The notes under the pieces are model-generated. The model saw only the letters and a program-made list of their open reading frames with translations. It was not told the origin of the DNA and made no database searches. From positions 16,778-31,910 of the forward strand of contig DMPQ01000269.1 of the NCBI GenBank assembly GCA_003455945.1: a stretch of DNA of 15,133 bases. The letters run 5' to 3'. The stretch is from Planctomycetaceae bacterium. Its GTDB lineage: Bacteria; Planctomycetota; Planctomycetia; Pirellulales; Pirellulaceae. Made by a program: the position numbers and the translations under genes. Below are positions 6,714 to 14,585 of the stretch, in pieces. Positions within the stretch are counted from its first letter, which is position 1. Every line of letters begins with the position of its first letter.

Positions 6714-7871
6714 ATGATTTCGCACCCCTGCCGCACGACTCGTCCGTTCCGATCCTTCGTACCGGCTTCTCTGTTCTGTCTGAGTCTGGTTGCCGGCGCC
6801 GTCGGACAGGAATCCGCTCTGCCTCGCGAAGCCGACGTCGATCGCGCCTTTGCCGACCTCGAACGCGAAGCGGAATACTTCGACGCTCGGGCGCGGATCG
6901 TCAAGTCGATCGTCGCTCTCTGTCGCCCCTCGGTCGTCCACATCAAGGCGATCAAGGGGGAAGGGCCGCCGGGACGGCGCGGACGGACGGTCGAGGAGGC
7001 GGGGGCCGGAGTGATCATCCGGCATCGTGACGTCGACTATGTCCTGACCAATCGTCACGTCATCAAGCACGCCGATCTGGCTCAGGTCCATCTCTACACG
7101 TTCGACGGCCGTCACGCGAATCCGGTCGCGATCTGGACCGACTCGGATACCGACATCGCCGTGATGCGTCTCCCCGAAGGGGACTACCTTCCCGCTCGCT
7201 GCGCCGATGACGGTTCGGTCGAAGTCGGAGACGACGTCGTCGCGATCGGGAGTCCGTTCGGGCTGAGTCACTCGGTGACGCGAGGGATCGTCAGCGCCAC
7301 CGGTCGACGCGATCTGCAGCTGGGCGAGGACAGCGTCCGCTTTCAGGACTTCATTCAGACCGACGCCGCGATCAATCCGGGGAACTCGGGTGGTCCGCTC
7401 ATCAACCTTCGAGGCCGTGTCGTCGGCATCAACACGGCGATCGCCAGCAACTCGGGGGGCAACGACGGCATCGGGTTCGCCATTCCGATCGACATGGCGC
7501 TCGCGATCGCCAAGGACCTGGTCGATCGCGGTCGCGTGACGCGAGGTGTGCTCGGCGTGACGCTCGACGCCTCGTACACGCCCGATCAGGCGAAGCGTCT
7601 CGGACTGCCGAACTATTTCGGTGCCCGAGTCAGTCAGATCTCGCCGTCATCGGCAGCCGATCAGGCGGGGATCGCGGTCGGCGACATCATCCTGTCGTTC
7701 GGCGGTACCGCCATCCAGAACGACTCGCATCTGGTGACCGAAGTCAGTCGGGCCCCGCTGAAGCGTCCGATCGATGTCGAGCTCTTTCGCGAAGGGCGTC
7801 GTCGCACGCTGCGGGTGACGCTCGAGGAGCGCGACGAGCCGACGCTGACCCGGACGGCCGTCAATCCCTGA
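6714..7871 (+). CDS. HtrA/DegP-like secreted serine protease with one PDZ domain
   Basis: The 385-residue product begins with a basic segment and a hydrophobic core (about 15-30) ending near AGAVGQE, a signal peptide, so it acts outside the cytoplasm. The trypsin-fold triad is complete: His115 in LTNRHVI, Asp147 in DTDIAVMRL and Ser225 in NPGNSGGPL. A single PDZ domain follows (about 275-375; GVLGVTLD start, AADQAGIAVGDIILSFGG core). HtrA proteins degrade or refold damaged envelope proteins. The ATG at 6714 is preferred because the signal peptide starts there; no strong ribosome site is evident. The gene follows the DksA-like gene by 38 bp. Its 3' end overlaps the converging nucleoside hydrolase gene by 11 bp. 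Confidence 0.93.
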   Translation: MISHPCRTTRPFRSFVPASLFCLSLVAGAVGQESALPREADVDRAFADLEREAEYFDARARIVKSIVALCRPSVVHIKAIKGEGPPGRRGRTVEEAGAGVIIRHRDVDYVLTNRHVIKHADLAQVHLYTFDGRHANPVAIWTDSDTDIAVMRLPEGDYLPARCADDGSVEVGDDVVAIGSPFGLSHSVTRGIVSATGRRDLQLGEDSVRFQDFIQTDAAINPGNSGGPLINLRGRVVGINTAIASNSGGNDGIGFAIPIDMALAIAKDLVDRGRVTRGVLGVTLDASYTPDQAKRLGLPNYFGARVSQISPSSAADQAGIAVGDIILSFGGTAIQNDSHLVTEVSRAPLKRPIDVELFREGRRRTLRVTLEERDEPTLTRTAVNP

Positions 7872-8817
7872 AGAAGACCGCCGCGCGCCGCAATCGCGTG
7901 ACGAATCGCTCGCGCAGACGCTCGACGTCGACCTCGCGGGCGACTTCCATGTTGGCTCGCCATTCCTGCGGATGCCGTCGGTCGAACAGGACCATGCCGC
8001 GAGCCAGCTCGCCGCTCACCTCGACATCGCCGGCCATTCCCTCGGTCGAGAACAGGTCGGGCTCGAGCGCCGCCATCAGGGCGACGGCATCATTGAGCAG
8101 GATGCACTCCTGTCCCAACCGCTGCCGATACGATCGGTAGGCGAACGGAAGCATGCGGCGAAGGAGTCGCCCCAATCGCGATCCGACATCAGGGAGCTGT
8201 TCGAGCAGGTCGAGCGTCCACTGGACCTGCCGCGTGACATCCAGCGGAATCAGCGTCTTGGTCGTCCGCGATGCCAGCACGTGCCGCGCGCTTCCCGGAT
8301 CGAAATGAACGTTGAACTCCGCGTTGGCCGTGATGTTGCCTACGCCGTCGACCGCACCCCCCATCACGATCAGACGATCGACGAGCCCTTCGAGACCGGG
8401 ATCGCGACGAAACGCGCGAGCGATGTTCGTCGTCGGGCCGAGCGCGATGATCGTCACCTGGTTCGGATAGGCTCGAACCAGATCGCCGATCAGCTTTTCG
8501 GACGGGTGCGGGTGATGCGGTGCGGCGGTGGTCGAGCCGACGTTGCCGAGACCGTCGTCGCCGTGAAGGTAGCGGGTGTCGACCGCCGGAGCGTCGTCGG
8601 CATGCGACGCACTACCGATCCGAGGCCATTTGGCGGGATCGAGCTGCGACAGCAGATACTGGACGTTGCGGTTCGCCTGGTCGGCCGACACGCACCCCTC
8701 GACGCCGGTGACGGCGAGGACATCGAACTCTTCGGCGGCAAGGCCGAGGCAGAGTGCGACGGCATCGTCGATCCCCGGATCGCAATCGAGGATGACCTTC
8801 CGCTGCATCGAACTCAT
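7861..8817 (-). CDS. Nucleoside hydrolase (inosine/uridine-preferring family)
   Basis: These enzymes cleave ribonucleosides to base plus ribose for salvage, using an Asp-bound calcium. The 318-residue product starts with the hallmark ILDCDPGIDDA (Asp11, Asp13, Asp17, Asp18). It contains the ribose-binding NAEFNVHFDP segment (165-174) and a late calcium ligand, Asp243, in ILLNDAVAL. Where many members have His-Asp at this last site, this protein has Asn242-Asp243, so the purine/pyrimidine preference may differ. Two start codons are close: ATG at 8815-8817 (used here) and ATG at 8806-8808, three codons on, which begins MQRKVILD. No strong Shine-Dalgarno separates them. The 3' end overlaps htrA by 11 bp in convergent orientation. 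Confidence 0.9.
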   Translation of the reverse strand: MSSMQRKVILDCDPGIDDAVALCLGLAAEEFDVLAVTGVEGCVSADQANRNVQYLLSQLDPAKWPRIGSASHADDAPAVDTRYLHGDDGLGNVGSTTAAPHHPHPSEKLIGDLVRAYPNQVTIIALGPTTNIARAFRRDPGLEGLVDRLIVMGGAVDGVGNITANAEFNVHFDPGSARHVLASRTTKTLIPLDVTRQVQWTLDLLEQLPDVGSRLGRLLRRMLPFAYRSYRQRLGQECILLNDAVALMAALEPDLFSTEGMAGDVEVSGELARGMVLFDRRHPQEWRANMEVAREVDVERLRERFVTRLRRAAVFFRD

Positions 8818-8881
8818 CAGGCGTCGTCTCGAACTCCGAGGAGAGGGCCGAGCTGCATTCGGATGCGGCGCGGAAGTCCGC

Positions 8882-8909
8882 ATTCTACTCGCGAGACCGG
8901 TGGTCGCAA
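8882..8909 (-). promoter_or_regulatory. Candidate promoter for the nucleoside hydrolase gene
   Basis: On the minus strand TTGCGA (8909-8904, 4 of 6 matches to TTGACA) precedes TAGAAT (8887-8882, 5 of 6 matches to TATAAT) with a 16-bp spacer. The leader to the ATG at 8817 would be about 58 nt. The same TAGAAT hexamer occurs before the VCBS gene. Confidence 0.42.
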
Positions 8910-9029
8910 CGCAAGCCGCCCGTGGTCAGAATGTTTCGCAACCCAAAGGTCAGCTGTCCGGCGAGCGGCTCGACGGATCCCCATCGATCGATCGGATGCC
9001 ATTTCGTCGTTCCTCTTCGTGAGTCGTTC

Positions 9030-10055
9030 ATGGAACCGAATCCGCTCCGTCAGGCTCTGGCGATTCTCGACACCGATCGCCCGCTTCCGGCCGAGCGGCT
9101 GCAGGAGGCGCTGCGGTTCGTGATGCAGGGAACGGCGGCCGAGGCAGACATCGCTTCACTGCTCGTCGCGCTGCATCGCCGCGGCGAAGGGATCGATGAG
9201 GTGACGGCCGGAGCCCAGGTGCTGCGCGAGTTCATGACTCGGATCCCGATCTCGCGGCGGCCGGTGACGGATACCTGCGGCACCGGAGGGACCGGGGCCG
9301 GACTTTTCAACGTCAGTACGACGGCGGCGATCGTTGCGGCGGCCTGCGGCATTCGGATCGCCAAGCACGGCAATCGCCGGATCACGAGTCGCTCGGGATC
9401 GGCCGACGTGCTGGCGGAACTCGGTGTCGATGTCGATGCCGACTCGGAAGTCGTCGCTCGCAGCATCGATGCGGTCGGCATCGGATTCTGCTTTGCGCCG
9501 ACCGCGCATCCGGCGATGCGACATGTCGGAGCGGTTCGCCGATCGCTGGCGCATCCGACGATCTTCAACCTGCTCGGCCCGCTCTGCAATCCGGCCTCGG
9601 CGGAACGTCAGGTGCTCGGAGTCGGCCGGGCCGAACTGATGGCGATCTTTCCGGAAGCTCTGTGTCGATTGGGGACCGAGCGATTTCTGGTTCTCCATGC
9701 CGAAGACGGGCTTTGCGAGTTGAGTTGCGCCGCTCCGACCCGAGTCGCGATCGGTCTCGACGGCTCGATCGACGAACAGATCTGGACCCCCGAAACGTTC
9801 GGGCTCTCGACTCGTCCGTGGAGCGATGCGATCGTCGATTCTCCGACCGCCAGTGCAGCGTTGATCCGGCGCGTGTTGGCCGGAGAGGCGGGGGCCCCGC
9901 GGGATCTGGTGCTGCTCAATGCAGCTGCCGCGATCTGGCTCGACGACCCCCGACAGAACCCCGCCGATGCTGCCGAGCGAGCCGCCGAGGCGATCGACTC
10001 CGGAGCCGCGGCGGTCAAGCTCGACGAACTGGTTCGAGCGAGCCGGCGATCGTGA
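9030..10055 (+). CDS. trpD: Anthranilate phosphoribosyltransferase-like protein
   Basis: TrpD transfers phosphoribose from PRPP to anthranilate in tryptophan synthesis. The 341-residue product has the family order of motifs: CGTGGTG (83-89), FNVSTTAA (93-100), KHGNRRITSRSGSADVL (112-128), HPAMRHVGAVRRSL (160-173) and IFNLLGPLCNP (178-188). Two usually acidic metal-site positions differ. The Asp of GTGGDG is Thr88, and the first Asp of the later DE pair is Cys229 (DGLCELS), leaving Glu230. It may be a genuine but divergent TrpD or a TrpD-like paralogue with another substrate. No other trp gene is in the window. The ATG at 9030 starts MEPNPLRQAL, with only a weak GTGAG upstream. Confidence 0.83.
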   Translation: MEPNPLRQALAILDTDRPLPAERLQEALRFVMQGTAAEADIASLLVALHRRGEGIDEVTAGAQVLREFMTRIPISRRPVTDTCGTGGTGAGLFNVSTTAAIVAAACGIRIAKHGNRRITSRSGSADVLAELGVDVDADSEVVARSIDAVGIGFCFAPTAHPAMRHVGAVRRSLAHPTIFNLLGPLCNPASAERQVLGVGRAELMAIFPEALCRLGTERFLVLHAEDGLCELSCAAPTRVAIGLDGSIDEQIWTPETFGLSTRPWSDAIVDSPTASAALIRRVLAGEAGAPRDLVLLNAAAAIWLDDPRQNPADAAERAAEAIDSGAAAVKLDELVRASRRS

Positions 10056-10360
10056 ACGGGGGCCGTCGGCGTTCTCGCATGAGCGTCGATCCCGGTTCGG
10101 CTCCGGAAGTTCCCCCGATCCGGCTCGTTTGCCCAAGACCGGGCGGCCGATAAGCGATCGGTCTGTCGCGGAGCGAAGGACTCCCGGAAGCGACGAGGAT
10201 GGAACTCGCTCTTCGGGGTGGGGGCGTGGTTCCGATCCCGCGGTCCGTCGGACTTCGCGCCGCAAGACGGCTCGACTAGACTTCTCCGCTCGGTCACGTG
10301 CGATCCGGCTTGCTGCCGATCGCCCTCGTGCGTGCCCCTCGATCATCAGGAGTGAACGTC
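10056..10360 (+). other. 305-bp intergenic spacer before the basic mini-protein gene
   Basis: No coding sequence is supported here. By hand count the tetranucleotide GATC occurs seven times, far above chance. A weak promoter candidate is TTCGCG (10254-10259), a 17-bp spacer, then TAGACT (10277-10282), about 80 nt before the mini-protein start; its -35 is poor. No convincing terminator for trpD was seen. Confidence 0.35.
10348..10352 (+). promoter_or_regulatory. Shine-Dalgarno of the basic mini-protein gene
   Basis: AGGAG lies 8 nt before the ATG at 10361. It is one of the better ribosome sites in this window and is the main evidence that the short reading frame is translated. Confidence 0.65.
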
Positions 10361-10459
10361 ATGGCCAAGCCTCATCGCAGCCTGAAGAAGGCGAATCACG
10401 GCCGTCGTCCGGCCAACAGCAAGAATCGTCGTCGCCGCCGCGGTCATCTCCGGACCTGA
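10361..10459 (+). CDS. Very basic 32-residue mini-protein
   Basis: The frame begins MAKPHRSLKKANHGRRPANS and ends with five consecutive arginines and GHLRT. Of 32 residues, 13 are Lys or Arg and 3 are His, with no acidic residue at all. The AGGAG site at 10348-10352 gives good translation potential. The codons do not follow a simple repeat. Size and charge resemble small ribosome- or RNA-associated proteins, but it does not match the ribosomal proteins bL36, bL34 or bTHX as I know them, so I give no name. It sits 56 bp before trmB on the same strand and may be co-transcribed with it. Being so short, it would be missed by many gene finders. Confidence 0.62.
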   Translation: MAKPHRSLKKANHGRRPANSKNRRRRRGHLRT

Positions 10460-10515
10460 TCGGCCGCGATCGACCTTCACTCCGACTTCGCTTCCTCTCG
10501 GGTCAACCTTTCCCG

Positions 10516-11271
10516 ATGGCTCGCCGTGCGCTTCCGAAGATCGATCCTCGGATCGACCTCAGCCGACATCTGTCGGAGCTGTCGGCGCTCGGCGAGCGGT
10601 TCGATCCGGCGGCGTGGTTCGGCCGATCGGCTCCGTTGGAGGTCGAGGTCGGGAGCGGCAAGGGGCTCTTTCTGGTTCGAGCCGCTTCGGAGCGGCCCGA
10701 TCACGACTTTGTCGGCGTGGAACTTGCGAAGCAGTACGCTCGCACCTGCGGGGCGAAGCTCGCCAAAGCCGGTCTGACCAATGCCCTGATGATCTCGGGG
10801 GACGGCGTCCGGTTCTCTGACGAATTCCTTGCCGACGATTCGGTGGCCGCTTTTCACGTCTACTTCCCCGATCCCTGGTGGAAGGCGCGACATCGCAAGC
10901 GACGGGTGCTCAATCGCCGGCTGCTTCAGGCGATCGAGTCGAAGTTGGTGGTCGGGGGGCGTCTGCACTTCTGGACCGACGTGCAGGAGTATTTCGAGTC
11001 GACGTTGGAATTGATCCCGCGCGTCACGACGCTCCTCGACGGCCCCCATCCGGTCGCCGAACCCCAGTCGACGCACGATCTCGACTACCGGACCCACTTC
11101 GAGCGGCGGACTCGTCTGGCCGAACTCCCGGTCTACCGCGCCGAGTTCGTTCGACTTCCCGGCCAAGTCGTTCGTCCGCTCCCGGCCGACGGTCACGACG
11201 ATGAGGCCGACGACTCGGACGCGCGAGACTCCGGCGACGAACCGACCGGAGTCGACGCTTCCGAGGCCTGA
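10516..11271 (+). CDS. trmB: tRNA (guanine-N7)-methyltransferase
   Basis: TrmB methylates N7 of G46 in the variable loop of tRNAs, using SAM. The 251-residue product has the SAM-binding motif EVGSGKG (44-50) and Glu69 at the end of the second strand (FVGVEL). The diagnostic YFPDPWWKARHRKRR (116-130) carries the catalytic and tRNA-contacting residues. The C-terminal ~30 residues are an unusual acidic tail rich in Asp and Glu that follows the end of the methyltransferase fold. The ATG at 10516 begins MARRALPKID; no strong Shine-Dalgarno is visible. The gene lies 56 bp after the basic mini-protein gene and ends before a run of three hairpins. Confidence 0.94.
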   Translation: MARRALPKIDPRIDLSRHLSELSALGERFDPAAWFGRSAPLEVEVGSGKGLFLVRAASERPDHDFVGVELAKQYARTCGAKLAKAGLTNALMISGDGVRFSDEFLADDSVAAFHVYFPDPWWKARHRKRRVLNRRLLQAIESKLVVGGRLHFWTDVQEYFESTLELIPRVTTLLDGPHPVAEPQSTHDLDYRTHFERRTRLAELPVYRAEFVRLPGQVVRPLPADGHDDEADDSDARDSGDEPTGVDASEA

Positions 11272-11287
11272 CCGGGGATGCAAGGCC

Positions 11288-11307
11288 GAACGGCCCGAGG
11301 GCCGTTC
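11288..11307. terminator. Hairpin 1 of 3 between trmB and the VCBS gene
   Basis: GAACGGCC (11288-11295) pairs with GGCCGTTC (11300-11307) around a CGAG tetraloop. CAAG (11281-11284) and CTTG (11308-11311) can extend the stem past a 3-nt bulge. It starts 16 nt after the trmB stop. No T-run follows. Confidence 0.5.
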
Positions 11308-11329
11308 CTTGGCGATAACGCCCCGACAC

Positions 11330-11361
11330 GTCGCCGCCGCGCCGAGAGCCGTGGCGGCGAC
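11330..11361. terminator. Hairpin 2 of 3 between trmB and the VCBS gene
   Basis: GTCGCCGCC (11330-11338) is the exact reverse complement of GGCGGCGAC (11353-11361). The stem can extend inward by three more pairs, one of them G-T, to about 12 bp with an 8-nt loop. It has no T-run. Confidence 0.4.
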
Positions 11362-11364
11362 AGT

Positions 11365-11392
11365 CGAGCCGGCCTGAAGAGCGGCCGGCTCG
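11365..11392. terminator. Hairpin 3 of 3, near the VCBS stop codon
   Basis: CGAGCCGGCC (11365-11374) and GGCCGGCTCG (11383-11392) form a perfect 10-bp stem with an 8-nt loop, 22 nt downstream of the VCBS gene's 3' end on the minus strand. It most likely serves that gene, again without a T-run. Confidence 0.5.
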
Positions 11393-11413
11393 GGTTCGAT
11401 CCGACGACGTCGA

Positions 11414-12619
11414 TCAGCGACTCAGCAGGACGTGAGTCCCCTTCTTGTTGCCGACGACCACGTCCGGTCGTCCGTCACCGGTCAGGTCACCGGCGATCAC
11501 CTGAGTCCCGACTCCGCAATCGTCGTCGATCAGGTGCGGGACGAAGTCGACCGTGCCGTCATCCCGGCGAACGGTGCGAAACCAGTAGAGGACGGCCGGT
11601 TCGCGTGCTCCCGGATCGTTGCCGTTGTGCGCCCAGTATCGTTTTCCGGTCACGATGTCCTTCAGCCCGTCATTGTCCATGTCGGCCAGGTCGATCGAGT
11701 GCATCTGAGTGAAGCAGATTCCGTAGGCGTTCTCCTCCGGAGTCCGGCCGAGAATCTTCCGCTCCTCGAAGCCGATGTTCCCCGCTTCATCACGCACCTG
11801 GCGGTACCACGAAAGTCCGTAGGCGTGCGCTTCGAGACTGGTCAGCACGTCGTTCAGGCCGTCGCCGTCGAAGTCATAGACGTGCATGTGCGCCCCTCCC
11901 TGGCCTGGCGCAAACGGAAACGCATGGAGTTTCCATTCGGGGTCTCCTGCGAGATCCTCGGGCTGCTGCAGCCAACCGTTCTGAAAGAGGAGGTCGCTTC
12001 GGCCGTCCCCGTCGACATCGCCGACTCCGAAGCCGTGCTGGAAACGCCCTCCGGCGACCATCTGCGAAACGCGATGGAAGGTCCACGGCGCGGTCGGATC
12101 GGCCTGATCGTAGGTCGCGTATCCGTAGTAGCCTCCGGTATGGAAAGCGAGATCCAGTCGCCCGTCACCGTTGACGTCGACGATCCACGGTGATTCGTTG
12201 TCGGTCACCGAAACGGCGACATGCCGATCCCAGTGCCCCTCGGTCTTGCCCTGAGGATTGCGGAACCACCACGACTCGTCCCCGGGAAATCCGACGACGA
12301 AGACGTCGGTCCAACCGTCGGCGTCGAAGTCGCCGGTGAAGGCGCTGAAGTTGCGCGAATAGCCGTCGACCGGATATTCCTCGACCGGATAGATCTCGAA
12401 CCGCTCTTCGAACTTCGGCCCGCGATACCAGTACGGTCCCGAGACGACATCCATCGAGCCGTCGGCGTCGAAGTCGCCGAAATGGGCCCCTTCGCAGTAG
12501 AAGGTCTTCGTCAGAACGACCTTCTCGAACTTCGGTTCGTCGGCCGTCGCAGGAGCGGACGGCGAAAAGAGGGCCAGGCAGGAGAGCCCGAGCAACGAGG
12601 CAGGACCCGACCAACGCAT
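11414..12619 (-). CDS. Secreted FG-GAP/VCBS-repeat beta-propeller protein
   Basis: The 401-residue product has a signal peptide (basic start, hydrophobic 8-20, cleavage near PATADEP). Seven calcium-loop repeats of the D-x-D/N-x-D-G-x-x-D type follow, at about residues 49, 97, 148, 201, 249, 313 and 378 (for example GDFDADGSMDVV, GDVDGDGRSDLL, GDLTGDGRPDVV). Seven repeats fit a single seven-bladed, integrin-alpha-like propeller filling the whole mature protein. Such proteins are exported and probably bind ligands or carbohydrates; no catalytic motif was seen. The ATG at 12617-12619 is chosen because the signal peptide starts there and GGAG lies 7 nt upstream. An in-frame upstream ATG (12811) would prepend a non-family segment. 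Confidence 0.88.
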   Translation of the reverse strand: MRWSGPASLLGLSCLALFSPSAPATADEPKFEKVVLTKTFYCEGAHFGDFDADGSMDVVSGPYWYRGPKFEERFEIYPVEEYPVDGYSRNFSAFTGDFDADGWTDVFVVGFPGDESWWFRNPQGKTEGHWDRHVAVSVTDNESPWIVDVNGDGRLDLAFHTGGYYGYATYDQADPTAPWTFHRVSQMVAGGRFQHGFGVGDVDGDGRSDLLFQNGWLQQPEDLAGDPEWKLHAFPFAPGQGGAHMHVYDFDGDGLNDVLTSLEAHAYGLSWYRQVRDEAGNIGFEERKILGRTPEENAYGICFTQMHSIDLADMDNDGLKDIVTGKRYWAHNGNDPGAREPAVLYWFRTVRRDDGTVDFVPHLIDDDCGVGTQVIAGDLTGDGRPDVVVGNKKGTHVLLSR

Positions 12620-12692
12620 GAGGTGACTCCGTCGTGGCGGTGAGCAGCGGGAGGGAAGGGGAGAGGTCGTCGAGCCGACTTCCCCCGAGACG

Positions 12693-12722
12693 ATTCTAGA
12701 GTCGCCGCGGTCGCCGCCGCAA
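12693..12722 (-). promoter_or_regulatory. Candidate promoter for the VCBS-repeat gene
   Basis: On the minus strand TTGCGG (12722-12717) precedes TAGAAT (12698-12693, 5 of 6 matches to TATAAT) with an 18-bp spacer. It lies in the 222-bp gap after the photolyase gene and would give a leader of about 65-70 nt. Its -10 is identical to the one before the nucleoside hydrolase gene. Confidence 0.42.
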
Positions 12723-12841
12723 ATCGCCTCGATCGAAGCCCCCGTCCGACCGTGCCCTTCACGGGACTCGGCAGGGGACTCGAAACTCGCTCGCAACGCC
12801 GTCGACGTCATCCCGATCGCGTGGGCTTTGCCGGGAGAGCG

Positions 12842-14380
<1,539 letters not shown>

Positions 14381-14388
14381 GCCGACGA

Positions 14389-14393
14389 CTCCT
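14389..14393 (-). promoter_or_regulatory. Shine-Dalgarno that fixes the photolyase start
   Basis: AGGAG on the minus strand sits 8 nt before the ATG at 14380 and favours it over the in-frame ATG 26 codons upstream. Confidence 0.6.
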
Positions 14394-14506
14394 GGAGAGC
14401 GAACCTCGAGTCTCCATGGTTGGAGCCCCGCCGGAACGCGACCAGGGGGCCGCGTCACGGCTCGATCGCCCGGATCATGCGCCCCGGGTTCTCAGGCGGG
14501 TGACGT

Positions 14507-14560
14507 TCGGCCGCGGAAGCGACAGGGAATCGTCGCCGCGGCGCGAAGTCGGCCGCGGAA
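14507..14560. repeat. 12-bp direct repeat downstream of pyk
   Basis: TCGGCCGCGGAA occurs at 14507-14518 and again at 14549-14560, both in the gap between the pyk stop and the photolyase start. Each copy contains the CCGCGG palindrome, and a further CCGCGG lies between them. Function unknown; it could be chance in GC-rich DNA. Confidence 0.35.
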
Positions 14561-14585
14561 CGGAGGCCGATGCGTACGAAGCGAC

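Noticed and set aside
12620..12811. N-terminal extension of the VCBS protein to an ATG at 12811
   Set aside because: It would bury a clear signal peptide in the middle of the protein, and the promoter candidate lies within it.
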